DNA of 64,000 nucleotides, taken from NCBI GenBank assembly GCA_027487735.1, contig JAIYDA010000066.1, positions 1 to 64,000 on the forward strand. Direction: 5' to 3'. This document shows, in pieces, positions 37,598 through 47,194 of this stretch (its first letter is position 1; each line of letters begins with the position of its first letter). The DNA is from Planctomycetaceae bacterium. Lineage in GTDB: Bacteria; Planctomycetota; Phycisphaerae; Phycisphaerales; UBA1924. The translations under genes were made by a program, and so were the position numbers. Under the pieces are notes generated by a model, which had not been told where the DNA came from, did not search any database, and was given only the letters and a program-made list of their open reading frames with translations.

Positions 37598-39031
37598 TCA
37601 CTCCCCAATCACCCACTCCGTCGGCACGAGCGCCTGCTCCACATTCGTCAGGTGCTCGCCAAAGCCCTTGCGACCCATCAGCCCGAAGGTCGCCTGCTTG
37701 CCCAGCTCCACCGCGGGCTGGTCATACGCATCCACGCCCAGCAGCAGGCCCGCATACGCCGTTGCCACCTGCCACAGCATGATGAACTCGCCCACGTGAT
37801 ACGCGTCGATGCGCGGGAACGTGATCGTGTAGTTCGGACGCATGCTCTCGACGAGCGCATACTCCGTCGCGCGGCGCTCGGCGTTGAGCAGCCCCGCCAT
37901 GCTCTTGCCCTCGAGATACGCAATCGCCTCGACCCCAAGCCCAGAGGGGATCGCAACATCCGCCCCAAAGTCCTCCACGCCCACGAGCCCAATGACCTTG
38001 TCGTGGGGCCCTTCGCGATAGAGCTGAATCTGGCTGTGCTGGTCCGTCGCGCCCAGCGCCTTGATGGGCGTAAAACCCGCAAACACCTGCTCGCCCTGCG
38101 TGTTGCGTTCCTTGCCCAGGCTCTCGGCCCATAGCTGGCGATACCAATCCGCGAGCAGATACAGCGCGTTGCTGTAAGGCATCATCACGTGGTTGGTCTT
38201 GCCCTTGCTCTGACCAAGCTCCACCAGCAACAGCGCGAGCATCGCCGCCGGGTTTTTGAGCAGCCGCCCATCGCTGCATCGACCATCCATCGCGTGCGCA
38301 CCATCCAGCAGAGCCTCGATGTCGATGCCGCACATCGCGGCACTGAACAGCCCCACGGGCGACAGCACGCTAAACCGCCCGCCCACGCCATCGGGCACAG
38401 GGAGCGTGACAAACTTCTCGGCATCGCAGATCTGCCGCATCGTGCCCTTGGAAGGGTCGGTGATCGCGACGATGTTGCTGGCGTACGTCGGGCCCAGCGC
38501 CTTCTTCAGCATGTCGCGCACGACCATGAACTGCGCCGCAGTCTCCGCCGTCTCGCCGCTCTTGCTCACGACGTTAAACAGCGTGCGCTGCAAGCCCCCG
38601 TTCGCCTCGCACACCTGCATCACGCTCGCGAAGTACGCCGGATCGACATTGTCCACAACAAACATCCGCGGCCCGTTGCGCTTCCCCGCACCCTGCCCAT
38701 AGGGCAGCATGTTGTACGTGGGCGGGTTCAGCGCGGCTTGCAGCGCAATGTTGCCCAGCGCGCTGCCGCCAATGCCCAGCACCACCAGGTTGTCAAACTT
38801 GCCATGGCAGTTGCCCGCGATGCGCTTCACCTCGCGCACGTGCGTGCTCCGCGCCTCGCCCTGTGCCAAGTTGCGCCAGCGCTCCCACCCCGTGCCGCGC
38901 GACTGCGCCAGCCGCGCCGTTGCGTGCGCGATCGCGGCCTCCGCCCCAGACCCAGCCTGCAGCAACGCAGGGTCGAGCCCGTGTTCACCGACGCGATCTT
39001 CGAGGCAGTTGGCAAAGTCAATCTTGAGCAT
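37598..39031 (-). CDS. pgi: glucose-6-phosphate isomerase
   Basis: Interconverts glucose 6-phosphate and fructose 6-phosphate. The 477 residues carry the SIS-type sugar phosphate sites: NLVVLGIGGSALGNIALQAAL, FNVVSKSGETAETAAQFMV, the second signature around GGRFSVLSPVGLFSAAMCGID, and GATDQHSQIQLYREGP with the catalytic His. It resembles the Bacillus/Thermotoga-size enzyme rather than the 550-residue form. ATG 39031 gives MLKIDFANCL, the usual start; the open frame to 39166 is not conserved in character. Confidence 0.95.
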   Translation of the reverse strand: MLKIDFANCLEDRVGEHGLDPALLQAGSGAEAAIAHATARLAQSRGTGWERWRNLAQGEARSTHVREVKRIAGNCHGKFDNLVVLGIGGSALGNIALQAALNPPTYNMLPYGQGAGKRNGPRMFVVDNVDPAYFASVMQVCEANGGLQRTLFNVVSKSGETAETAAQFMVVRDMLKKALGPTYASNIVAITDPSKGTMRQICDAEKFVTLPVPDGVGGRFSVLSPVGLFSAAMCGIDIEALLDGAHAMDGRCSDGRLLKNPAAMLALLLVELGQSKGKTNHVMMPYSNALYLLADWYRQLWAESLGKERNTQGEQVFAGFTPIKALGATDQHSQIQLYREGPHDKVIGLVGVEDFGADVAIPSGLGVEAIAYLEGKSMAGLLNAERRATEYALVESMRPNYTITFPRIDAYHVGEFIMLWQVATAYAGLLLGVDAYDQPAVELGKQATFGLMGRKGFGEHLTNVEQALVPTEWVIGE

Positions 39032-39233
39032 GGGTGGGCAGGATAGGGACGAAAGCCCGCCTCGCCGCGAGCGACGCATCGCACAGCAACCACGCAAACT
39101 GACAACCCTCCTGGAGCGAGCGCGAACGTCCGGAAGCCCCACCACACCACACACACTCGACACCACGCCCGCAACAGGCTAACATCCCCACCCTGCCCGG
39201 CGGCACCCGCCCCTGGGCTCGGACGAAACCGCT

Positions 39234-39316
39234 GGGTGAGTGCCGGAGTGGCCAATCGGGGCAGACTGTAAATCTGCTGACTTACGTCTTCGGGGGTTCG
39301 AATCCCTCCTCACCCA
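39234..39316 (+). tRNA. tRNA-Tyr (anticodon GTA)
   Basis: An 83-base class II tRNA. Acceptor GGGTGAG pairs with CTCACCC, the anticodon stem GCAGA/TCTGC has the GTA loop, and there is a long variable arm (GACTTACGTCTTC). The T-arm GGGGGTTCGAATCCCTC is standard. Discriminator A, no encoded CCA. rplS follows after about 320 bases in which I see no further gene. Confidence 0.97.
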
Positions 39317-39637
39317 CTTGATTGCTCGTATTGAGTTCGATCGTCAGTTTGCCTGCGAGGGCGGGCTGCGAGTTGGACCTTGAGTTGGGGTGCGATTCGT
39401 GCACCCATCCACCTCGGCCCCAGCTATTTGAGACAGGCCCAGCCGAACGCCACCCGCGTGCGGCGTTTGTTTTCCGCCCCGCCCCTCTCCTCCCCGTCGC
39501 TTCCCTTCCTCCCGCCGCCTGCCTAACATCTGGGCCCGGCCCAAGATGGGCTGCTGCTTCCGTTTGGTCTGCGCTCGCCCGCGTGCTCCCTCCAGGGTGC
39601 CCCCGGCTCGCGAGTGGCTTTGCAAAGGCTTGGTACG

Positions 39638-40087
39638 ATGAACCGCATCCTCGACGAAATCAACCAGTCCGCCCTCAAGAAGGACGTCCCCCACTTCGGC
39701 CCGGGCGACATCATCAACGTTCACTTCCGCATCGTGGAGGGCGACAAAGAGCGCACCCAGATGTTCCAGGGCATCGTCATCAGCCGCACGGGCAGCGGCA
39801 TCAACGAGTACGCCGTGGTCCGCAAGATCGTCGATGAGATCGGCGTCGAGCGCATCTTCCCCGTGCACAGCCCCCTCGTCGCCCAGTACGAGATGGTCCG
39901 TCGCTCCGATGCTCGCCGCGCCAAGCTCTACTACCTGCGCGATCGCTCGGGCAAGAGCCGCCGCCTGCGTGACCGCCGTCGCGGCATGAAGCAAGACCCC
40001 ATGACGGGCGTCGCGCCGACCCCCGCCTACGAGCCCCTCGTGCAGCCCGCTGCGGGCAAGGGTGCCGACAAGAAGGGCAAGAAGTAA
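39638..40087 (+). CDS. rplS: 50S ribosomal protein L19
   Basis: Large-subunit protein at the 30S/50S interface. The 149 residues begin MNRILDEINQ and carry GPGDIINVHFRIVEGDKERTQ, then GVERIFPVHSPLV and RAKLYYLRDRSGKSRRL, the L19 core. The C-terminus has an extra 30-residue Pro/Ala/Lys tail. ATG 39638 fits the family; ATG 39614 adds eight residues. The usual neighbours rpsP, rimM and trmD are absent, so it appears as a separate unit next to tRNA-Tyr. Confidence 0.97.
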   Translation: MNRILDEINQSALKKDVPHFGPGDIINVHFRIVEGDKERTQMFQGIVISRTGSGINEYAVVRKIVDEIGVERIFPVHSPLVAQYEMVRRSDARRAKLYYLRDRSGKSRRLRDRRRGMKQDPMTGVAPTPAYEPLVQPAAGKGADKKGKK

Positions 40088-40190
40088 GCAGCTTTGCGCA
40101 TGCTTCGAACGCTCAGGCTCCTCTTGCCTACACGCGCGAAGCAAGCCCCGTGCTGCCACAGCTTCGGCAGATCATTCCATCAGTCCGTTC

Positions 40191-40228
40191 CGCAGGGGTG
40201 TGCTTGCACGCCCCTGCGTTGTTTTTTG
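40191..40228 (+). terminator. rho-independent terminator of rplS
   Basis: An 11-bp stem (40191-40201 with 40208-40218, one G-U pair) and a GCTTGC loop are followed by TTGTTTTTT. It lies about 100 bases past the rplS stop. Confidence 0.92.
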
Positions 40229-40464
40229 AGTGGGGCTGCTCCCTGCCGCGCCCTCTTGTGATTTTCGCCCCCTGGCACAATCGCCCGCGCCGCACGCTTA
40301 CCCCGCCCCACCTGCCCGACCGAACCGTCTGTGCAGCGGCACGCCCCGCCTGACCGATGCCCCCCAGACCAACCTCTCAGCACGAAACGCCCGCACCCGC
40401 ACGCTCGAAGAACCCCCACCGCCGCCAACACTCGCAGCGGAACCAACCCTCAGGATCGATCTCC

Positions 40465-43400
40465 ATGCTGAACCCTTCCCGCGTCTGCCTGCTCTCGCTC
40501 GTCAGTGGTCTTGCCGTCGCCCTCCCCGCGCTCGCACAGAACGCGCCAGCCGCGAATGAGCAATCGCCCCACGCCGGCATGCTGCGATTCCCCGACGTCT
40601 CGAAGGACAGCATCGCGTTCGTCTACGCGAACGACGTCTGGATCGCCCCGCGCGAAGGGGGCCTCGCCCGTCCCCTCTCCTCGCCCGTGGGCATGGAGAT
40701 GTTCCCGCGCTTCAGCCCCGATGGCAGCACGCTCGCGTTCGTGGGCAACTACGAGGGCAACCAAGACCTCTACACCATGCCCGTCGCCCCTGGCGCTGGT
40801 GCCCCCACGCGCGTGACGCACCACCCGGCGGCAGAAGTGCTGAGCGACTGGACGCCCGACAACCAACTGCTCTTCTACTTCAATGGCCTCAGCGGCCTGC
40901 AACGCCAGCAGCAGGTCTGGACGGTGCCCGCTGCGGGCGGCATGCCCACCCAAGCACCCGTGCCCTACGGAGCCTTCGCCGCCGTCAGCCCCGATGGCAA
41001 CACCCTCGCATACATCCCCCACACCACCGACTTCCGCACCTGGAAGCGCTACCGCGGCGGCATGGCGACCGACATCTGGCTGATGGACCTGAAGAAGAAG
41101 ACCAGCCAGCGCGCCACGCGCTGGGAAGGCACCGACAGCATCCCGATGTGGGCGCCGGGCAACAGCGACGTGCTCTACTACCTCAGCGATGCAGGCCCAG
41201 AGCACCGCCTGAACATCTGGAGCTTCGCCCTCGCCACAGGCGAGACCAAGCAGATCACCAAGCACACCGACTTCGACGTCAAATGGCCCAGCATGGGCCC
41301 GGGCAGCGATGGCAAGGGCGAGATCGTCTTCCAGCTCGGCGCCGAGCTCCGTTTGCTCAGCCTCGCCTCACTCGCCGAGACCACCGTCAAGGTCACCATC
41401 CCGGGCGATCGTGGCGCGCTGCGCCCTCGCATGATCGACGCTGCGCGAAACGTGCAGGGCAGCGCCCTCAGCCCCTCGGGCAAGCGCGTCATCGTCGGCG
41501 CGCGAGGCGACCTCTGGAGCGCGCCCGCGAAGGAGGGCTCGCCCCGCAACCTCACTCGCACCGATGGAGCCTTCGAGCGCGACCCAGCCTGGAGCCCCGA
41601 CGGCAAGTTCCTCGCCTACTTCTCCGACGAGAGCGGCGAGTTTGAGCTCTACATCCGCCCCAGCGATGCACGCCCACCTGTGAAGGACGACAAGGCCAAG
41701 GCCGCGAAGGCCGACGAAGCCAAAGCCAAGGACAACAAGTCTGACGAAGGCAAAGCCGAAGAAGCCAAGCCCGAAGAAGCCAAGCCCGAAGAAGCCAAGC
41801 CGGACACCAAGCCGGATGAAGCCAAAGCTGAGCAAGCCCAGCCCATCCTCAGCCGCGCCGCCAGCGCAGCCCCCCTCAAGCTCACCAGCCTGGGCAAGGG
41901 CTATCGCCGCTCGCCCGTCTGGAGCCCTGACAGCAAGTGGATTCTGACCACCGACGAAGCGGGCCACATCTTCCTCACCGACATCGAGAAGAACGAAACC
42001 GAGACCATCGCCACCAACCCCTGGGGCGAGCCCGTGGGCTACAGCTGGAGCCACGACAGCAAGTTCCTCGCCTACAGCCTGCCCGACAGCGACAACAACA
42101 ACGGCGTGATCTATCTCTACAGCATCGCCTCGCGCAAGGCAACGCCCGTCACGAGCCGCATGTTCGCCAGCACGCAGCCCACCTTCGACCGCAAGGGCGA
42201 CTTCCTCTACTTCGTCAGCGCCCGCGACTTCAGCGACCCGATGTACAGCGACCTCGACACGACGTTCATCTACACGGGGAGCGAGGGCATCTTCGCCGTG
42301 CCCCTCCGCAGCGACGTCAAGAACCCCCTCCTCCCTAAGAGCGACGAGGAAACACTGAAGGAGGACAAGAAGGCCAACAAGGACAAAGACAAGAAAGATG
42401 AGCCCAAGAAGGACGAGGCGAAGAAAGGCGAAGCCGAAGGTGACGAAGGCAAGAACGACGAGAGCAAGCAGGACGCCGCCGCCGCCGACGCCATCACGGG
42501 CCGCTGGGTCGGCCAAGCTAAGGGAGAGGGCGTCCCGGGCGGCTCGATTGAGATGGTCCTGAACATCAAGCTCGAAGGCAACGCCGTCACCGGGCGCGTC
42601 ACCAGCCCCATGGGCGGGGGCGACGTCTCGGGCACCTTCGACGCAGCCACGGGCAAGCTCTCCCTCACCCTCACCACCCCCAACGGCGCAGGCACTATCG
42701 ACGGCACCGTCACGGGCGGATCCATCGAAGGCACTTGGAACTTCGGCGGCATGAGCGGCTCAATCAGCGCCACCAAGCAAGCAGGCGGAGGCGGCTCGGC
42801 AGACAAGGGCGAGGGCGACAAAGCCGACGACGAGAAGAAAGAGCTCATCATCGACCTCGATGGCTTCGAGGCCCGCGCCATGCGCCTTCCGATCTCGCGC
42901 GGCAGCTTTGGCAATCTTGCCGTGAGCGACGGCAACAAGCTCCTCTTCGTGCGCTTCGGCTCGCGAGGCCAGGAGAGCCAGGGCATCCGCATCTTCGACA
43001 TCGCCGCCGACGAGCCCGAAGAGAAGGCCGTCATGGCGGGCAATGGCTTTGAGCTCTCTGCCGATGGCAAGAAGCTGCTGGTGGGCTCGGGCGCAGGCCT
43101 GCAAATCGCCGACGCAAGCGCGGGCGCCAAGGGCACCTCCGTCCCCACTGCGGGCATGATGACCACCATCGACCCGCGCAATGAATGGCGACAGATCCTC
43201 ACCGATACCTACCGCATCTTCCGCGACTACTTCTACGAGCCCACGATGCACAACATCGACTGGAAAGCGACCAAAGAACGCTACATGACGATGATCGACG
43301 ACTGCATCAGCCGCGAGGACGTTGCCTACGTGCAGGCCGAGATGATCAGCGAGCTGAACGTGGGGCACGCCTACATCAACGCCCCGGGCGACGTGCAGCA

Positions 43401-44415
43401 GGCCCCGAGCATCGGCGTGGGCCTCCTCGGTGCCGACTTCGAGCTCGCCACCGTCGATGGCTCCTCCGCCTACCGCATCGCGCGCATCCTCACCGGAGCA
43501 CCGTGGGACGTCGACGCGCGGGGCCCGCTCAGCCAGCCGGGCGTGCGTGCAGCAGCGGGCGACTACATCGTCGCGGTCGATGGCGTGCCCATCGACACCT
43601 CCAAGGACATCTACGCCAGCTTCATCGACACCGCCAACCGCACCACGCTCATCACGCTGGGCAAGAACCCCGCCATCGACAGCGACGCCTGGGACATCGT
43701 CGTCAAGCCCATCGCCAGCGAGGCCTCCCTCCGCTACCGCGCCTGGGTCGAGAACAACCGCAGAATTGTCGACGAGCGCAGCAAGGGTCAGGTCGGATAC
43801 ATCTACGTGCCCAACACGGGCGTCGATGGTCAAAACGAGCTCTTCCGCCAGTTCTTCGGTCAGCGCCACCTCCCCGCTCTGCTCATCGACGACCGCTGGA
43901 ATGGCGGCGGGCAGATTCCCACGCGCTTCATCGAGCTCCTCAATCGCCCCACCGTCAACTACTGGGCTCGCCGCAACGGCAACGACTGGCCCTGGCCACC
44001 CGATGCCCACTTCGGACACAAAGCCATGCTCATCAACGGCCTCGCAGGCAGCGGCGGCGACGCCTTCCCCCACTACTTCCGTCAAGAAGGTCTCGGTAAG
44101 CTCTTTGGCACGCGCACCTGGGGCGGGCTCGTGGGCATCTCGGGCAATCCGGGCCTCATCGATGGAGGCTCTATCAGCGTCCCCACCTTCGGCTTCTACA
44201 ACCCCAACGGCAACTGGGGCATCGAAGGCCACGGCGTCGATCCCGACGTCGAAGTCATCGACGACCCGGCCCTCATGCAAGGCGGCAACGACCCGCAGCT
44301 CAACGCCGCGATCGACCATCTGCTCGAAGAGATTCGCACCAAGCCCGTCACGCGTCCAGCCCGCCCAAAGAGCCCCGACCGCAGCGGCATGGGCATTCCG
44401 CAGAACGAACGCTGA
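40465..44415 (+). CDS. secreted tricorn-type protease (S41) with inserted domain
   Basis: A 1316-residue exported peptidase. From ATG 40465 a signal peptide (about 1-25, ALPALAQ) leads into two beta-propeller regions with WSPDG/FSPDGS blades. They are split by two Lys/Glu/Ala-rich linkers (about 405-470 and 630-675). Between linker two and the second propeller part lies an extra beta domain (about 677-770; GRWVGQAKGEGVPGG onward) not normal in tricorn. A C1 helical region, a PDZ domain (about 985-1075) and the S41 core follow. Candidate catalytic residues are His968 (NVGHAY) and Ser1196 (GLAGSGGDAF). In tricorn, the family degrades peptides from larger proteases; here the signal peptide implies a periplasmic or extracellular site. 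Confidence 0.9.
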   Translation: MLNPSRVCLLSLVSGLAVALPALAQNAPAANEQSPHAGMLRFPDVSKDSIAFVYANDVWIAPREGGLARPLSSPVGMEMFPRFSPDGSTLAFVGNYEGNQDLYTMPVAPGAGAPTRVTHHPAAEVLSDWTPDNQLLFYFNGLSGLQRQQQVWTVPAAGGMPTQAPVPYGAFAAVSPDGNTLAYIPHTTDFRTWKRYRGGMATDIWLMDLKKKTSQRATRWEGTDSIPMWAPGNSDVLYYLSDAGPEHRLNIWSFALATGETKQITKHTDFDVKWPSMGPGSDGKGEIVFQLGAELRLLSLASLAETTVKVTIPGDRGALRPRMIDAARNVQGSALSPSGKRVIVGARGDLWSAPAKEGSPRNLTRTDGAFERDPAWSPDGKFLAYFSDESGEFELYIRPSDARPPVKDDKAKAAKADEAKAKDNKSDEGKAEEAKPEEAKPEEAKPDTKPDEAKAEQAQPILSRAASAAPLKLTSLGKGYRRSPVWSPDSKWILTTDEAGHIFLTDIEKNETETIATNPWGEPVGYSWSHDSKFLAYSLPDSDNNNGVIYLYSIASRKATPVTSRMFASTQPTFDRKGDFLYFVSARDFSDPMYSDLDTTFIYTGSEGIFAVPLRSDVKNPLLPKSDEETLKEDKKANKDKDKKDEPKKDEAKKGEAEGDEGKNDESKQDAAAADAITGRWVGQAKGEGVPGGSIEMVLNIKLEGNAVTGRVTSPMGGGDVSGTFDAATGKLSLTLTTPNGAGTIDGTVTGGSIEGTWNFGGMSGSISATKQAGGGGSADKGEGDKADDEKKELIIDLDGFEARAMRLPISRGSFGNLAVSDGNKLLFVRFGSRGQESQGIRIFDIAADEPEEKAVMAGNGFELSADGKKLLVGSGAGLQIADASAGAKGTSVPTAGMMTTIDPRNEWRQILTDTYRIFRDYFYEPTMHNIDWKATKERYMTMIDDCISREDVAYVQAEMISELNVGHAYINAPGDVQQAPSIGVGLLGADFELATVDGSSAYRIARILTGAPWDVDARGPLSQPGVRAAAGDYIVAVDGVPIDTSKDIYASFIDTANRTTLITLGKNPAIDSDAWDIVVKPIASEASLRYRAWVENNRRIVDERSKGQVGYIYVPNTGVDGQNELFRQFFGQRHLPALLIDDRWNGGGQIPTRFIELLNRPTVNYWARRNGNDWPWPPDAHFGHKAMLINGLAGSGGDAFPHYFRQEGLGKLFGTRTWGGLVGISGNPGLIDGGSISVPTFGFYNPNGNWGIEGHGVDPDVEVIDDPALMQGGNDPQLNAAIDHLLEEIRTKPVTRPARPKSPDRSGMGIPQNER

Positions 44416-44421
44416 AGACCC

Positions 44422-44448
44422 AGCGACGCCGCCCGCCCGGGCGTCGCT
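44422..44448. terminator. stem-loop between convergent genes
   Basis: A 9-bp perfect stem (AGCGACGCC at 44422 with GGCGTCGCT at 44440) and a 9-base loop lie between the tricorn stop and the convergent hypothetical gene stop. There is no T-tract, so a terminator role is only likely. Confidence 0.45.
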
Positions 44449-44471
44449 CCATGCCGCACGCCATCACTCGC

Positions 44472-45743
44472 TCAGTCGGGCTTGCCGACTGTGTAGCCGA
44501 TCACAATCGCGCGCACGAAGTGCGAGGTTGTCCAGTCGGTCGCCCGGACGCGCAAGCAGTAGCTGCGCGTCTGGTTGCTGATTGGGCTGTTCTGAGAACC
44601 AACTGTGCCCGCAACCGACGCACCCGTCTGTCCAGTTGTGGTCGCATCGGCAAGTACTTCAATCTGAACCACCGTATGCGGGCGCGCCTGCAGCTCCACG
44701 CGCAGCGGATTGCCCGCTGTCGGCCCACCGACGTAGCATGTCATGCTGTTCACAATCGCCCCATCGGGCAGAAGCACCGGAGCCACCATCTCACCAAAGC
44801 CCACCGATGGATCGAGGCGTGCCAAAAAGTCCGGCCCTTCGCCAAAGACCCCGGGCGTCGCCGTGTCCGCCGCGTGAAACGCCTCCGCGCCCAGCGCGAG
44901 GTAGCGTTGCTGGGGCACGTTGTACTCCACGCCCGCGCCGCGAAGCGTCCCAAAGCTCACGACATCCGATGTCGTCGTCACGATCCCATCCACACCCACG
45001 GTGCCCGCCACCTGCACGCGCCGCGTGCTGAGGGGGGCAGTGCCAATGCCCACATTCCCCGCCGTCGAGACCCCCACCCGATTGCCGCTGTTGTACAGCC
45101 ACCAGACCCCGTTTGTGCCGTCGACATAGTGATATGCCCGCACGCTGCCGCCCGTCGCGTAGCCGTAAAACGGCAGCCCGTCTCCCGCCGCCGTGTCGAT
45201 GTACATGCCGCCAAACTGCTGCTGCAGCGTGGGCGTATACACCGCGAAGTAGTCCGCGCCCGTCACGGGCGTGTCGCGATTAATGAGCACCCGCTGCACG
45301 ACCCCGTCCACGTTGGTCAGCGAGCCGTTGCCCAGGTCCGTCCAGCGCTCACTGAGCGACCGCGACGCGTAGGGCGTGGCAGCGATGCGCTGCCGGGGCG
45401 AAAGCGTCGTGAACGAAGGCTGACCAACCGCGCGCACCGAAACTTCGAGCCATCGCTCCGCGCCAGTAAACACCCCGTCGCCCGGAGCCACTGTCGCCGT
45501 CAGCACCCCGTCCACGGGCACCACGCCTGACACGGTGGTTTGCACCCCAACAGGCAGTCCGCCACTCGCCGCCGTCCACACCCGAAACGTCAAGTCGTGA
45601 GCCGTCGTCACGGGCTGCCCCGCAACACGCAACTCACCTTGATAGACGAACGACTGCGCGACTGCCGGGCTCGTCGCAGCCGCCGCGCACGCCATCACGC
45701 CCACCATCCAGCAGTACGTCCGCAGTTTGCTTGCTCTGTCCAT
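44472..45743 (-). CDS. secreted tail-fibre-like hypothetical protein
   Basis: About 423 residues from ATG 45743 (45761 also possible). A signal peptide (about 1-30, TSPAVAQ) is followed by FVYQGELRVAGQPVTTAHDL and a SPRQRIAATPYASRS motif. This combination recurs in secreted planctomycete proteins, which I know only as hypothetical. The middle has Gly/Val-rich beta repeats like those of phage tail fibres (NRVGVSTAGNVGIGTAPLS). The C-terminal domain is a beta sandwich without catalytic motifs. It is probably a surface protein. Convergent with the tricorn gene and divergent from the racemase homologue. Confidence 0.75.
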   Translation of the reverse strand: MDRASKLRTYCWMVGVMACAAAATSPAVAQSFVYQGELRVAGQPVTTAHDLTFRVWTAASGGLPVGVQTTVSGVVPVDGVLTATVAPGDGVFTGAERWLEVSVRAVGQPSFTTLSPRQRIAATPYASRSLSERWTDLGNGSLTNVDGVVQRVLINRDTPVTGADYFAVYTPTLQQQFGGMYIDTAAGDGLPFYGYATGGSVRAYHYVDGTNGVWWLYNSGNRVGVSTAGNVGIGTAPLSTRRVQVAGTVGVDGIVTTTSDVVSFGTLRGAGVEYNVPQQRYLALGAEAFHAADTATPGVFGEGPDFLARLDPSVGFGEMVAPVLLPDGAIVNSMTCYVGGPTAGNPLRVELQARPHTVVQIEVLADATTTGQTGASVAGTVGSQNSPISNQTRSYCLRVRATDWTTSHFVRAIVIGYTVGKPD

Positions 45744-45813
45744 CTCCCCACCATACCGCATTCCGGCGTGCGCGCCAAGACGATTGCACCCACGCCCTGC
45801 CTATCTTTTCGCC

Positions 45814-46491
45814 ATGCGGACGCACCTCGGGATCGTCGGCGTCAGCCCAGAGGGTGCCGCCCTGTTTTATCGCATGCTCGCGCGACGCGCGAGCAAGTCT
45901 CGCACGCCCGAGCTGCAGCCCAAGATCAGCGTCCACAACGAGCCGCTCGTGGAGTATCTCGCCGCCCTGCGCCACGACGACTGGCACACCATCGGGCGGC
46001 TGCTGCGCCGCAGTGCCGAGCTGCTCGCTGCATGCGGAGCCCAGTGTGTTATGACCCCCGACAACGCCGTGCAGCACGGCGTGCAGCTTGCTGAGGTGGG
46101 CAGCGCAGTGCCGTGGCTCACCATGCCAGCCCTAGTGGGCGAGGCGGTGGCGCGCGACAGTCGCAAGCGCGTCGGCATCATCGGCACCAAGCTCGTCTGC
46201 TTTAGCAGTACGTACCAAACCCAGCTGGGCCTGCGCGGCATCCGCGTCTCGCCCCCCACCGAGGCCCAGGCCAACACGCTGGACGAGATCATCTTTGGCG
46301 AGCTCATCTTCGGATCGCCCAGGCCCGAGTCGGTCGCGAAGGTGCACGACATCCTGCGGTCCATGGCGGATGCGGGGTGCGAAGCGGTCATCCTCGCCAG
46401 CAGCGAGCTGCCCCTGGTGCTGGAGGACGTGCCCAGCCCCCTGCCCGTGTACGACTCGGTGGATGTGCTGGCCCAGACTGCCCTTGGCTAA
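45814..46491 (+). CDS. aspartate/glutamate racemase-family protein lacking both catalytic Cys
   Basis: A 225-residue protein of the Asp/Glu racemase fold: LGIVGVSPEGAALFYRML at the start, VGIIGTK in the middle and EAVILASSELPLVLE near the end. Active members use two Cys, one in a C-N-T-x-H motif and one in G-C-T-E. Here the first region reads TPDNAVQHG (Asp83 in the Cys position) and the second ASSEL (Ser196 for Cys). Some relatives have PDNT at the first site, but the loss of the second Cys is unusual. It may be a non-racemising enzyme or a binding protein. ATG 45814 is preferred over 45727. Confidence 0.8.
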   Translation: MRTHLGIVGVSPEGAALFYRMLARRASKSRTPELQPKISVHNEPLVEYLAALRHDDWHTIGRLLRRSAELLAACGAQCVMTPDNAVQHGVQLAEVGSAVPWLTMPALVGEAVARDSRKRVGIIGTKLVCFSSTYQTQLGLRGIRVSPPTEAQANTLDEIIFGELIFGSPRPESVAKVHDILRSMADAGCEAVILASSELPLVLEDVPSPLPVYDSVDVLAQTALG

Positions 46492-47194
46492 CTCGCCCTC
46501 GGATAGGGCAATCGCCCTGGTTCGGGCCGCCTGGGCCTCAATCCCACACGCAAACCGAAACGCAAACCCAGAAAGTTGGCACCTGAGCCCGGGAACCTCC
46601 GGACGGTTTCCGCCGAATCGAAAGGCACGTGCGCAAGCTATTGCACGGGTGGCGACGTTGCCACAAGGCACAGAGCGGGCGACCCAGCCGCCGCAACGCT
46701 CCGCCCAGGGAGCAAACCGGCCCCAAAGCCACACGGCGCGCGCGCACGGCGGCGCGAAACCACACCCGCACAACCGAGCGCACACGCTGGCAAGAGCACC
46801 CAAGCCCCAACCCTTATGCCACCCAACAAACCCCTTGCCGAATCGCAAATGCCAGTGGACATTTGCCCCTTGGGTCCGGTACCCTGCGAGGCTGGGCAGG
46901 CTTCGCTTGCCACGGCGTGCGTCCAACTGTGCGCGCGCTGCGGTCTCGCAAAGCCATGAGTGCCCGAGGAGCGGGGGCGACGGAGAGCGAGTGACGGTCG
47001 GTGGAAAGGTGTCGGGGATGAGGAGCGCTCGTGCGGCATGCGTCAGGATGACGAAGCCGGGCGCAGTGAGGGACGGACACATGGAGCGTGCGGGCAGCGT
47101 GCCGGGTGTTGTGTGACACCCTCAATCGCAGCCAGCAGCGAGCAGGCACAAGACCGAGGCGCTTTGGAAGTCAGTGCAGGTTGTGGAGACCAGT
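46492..47194. other. long leader region upstream of the giant secreted protein
   Basis: About 700 bases with no convincing gene on either strand; the short open frames look like random GC-rich translation. A 6-bp stem GGGTGT/ACACCC occurs at about 47106-47123, 70 bases before the next start. No tRNA, RNase P, tmRNA or SRP signature was found. The region presumably holds the promoter and a long 5' leader of the following gene. Confidence 0.5.

Noticed and set aside
46571-46590. TTGGCAC as a possible sigma-54 -24 box
   Set aside because: No GC-containing -12 element (TTGC) at the required spacing.
46629-47039. Small open frames on both strands upstream of the giant gene, one with a hydrophobic stretch
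   Set aside because: Composition is random-like, starts lack ribosome binding sites, and overlapping frames are equally open.
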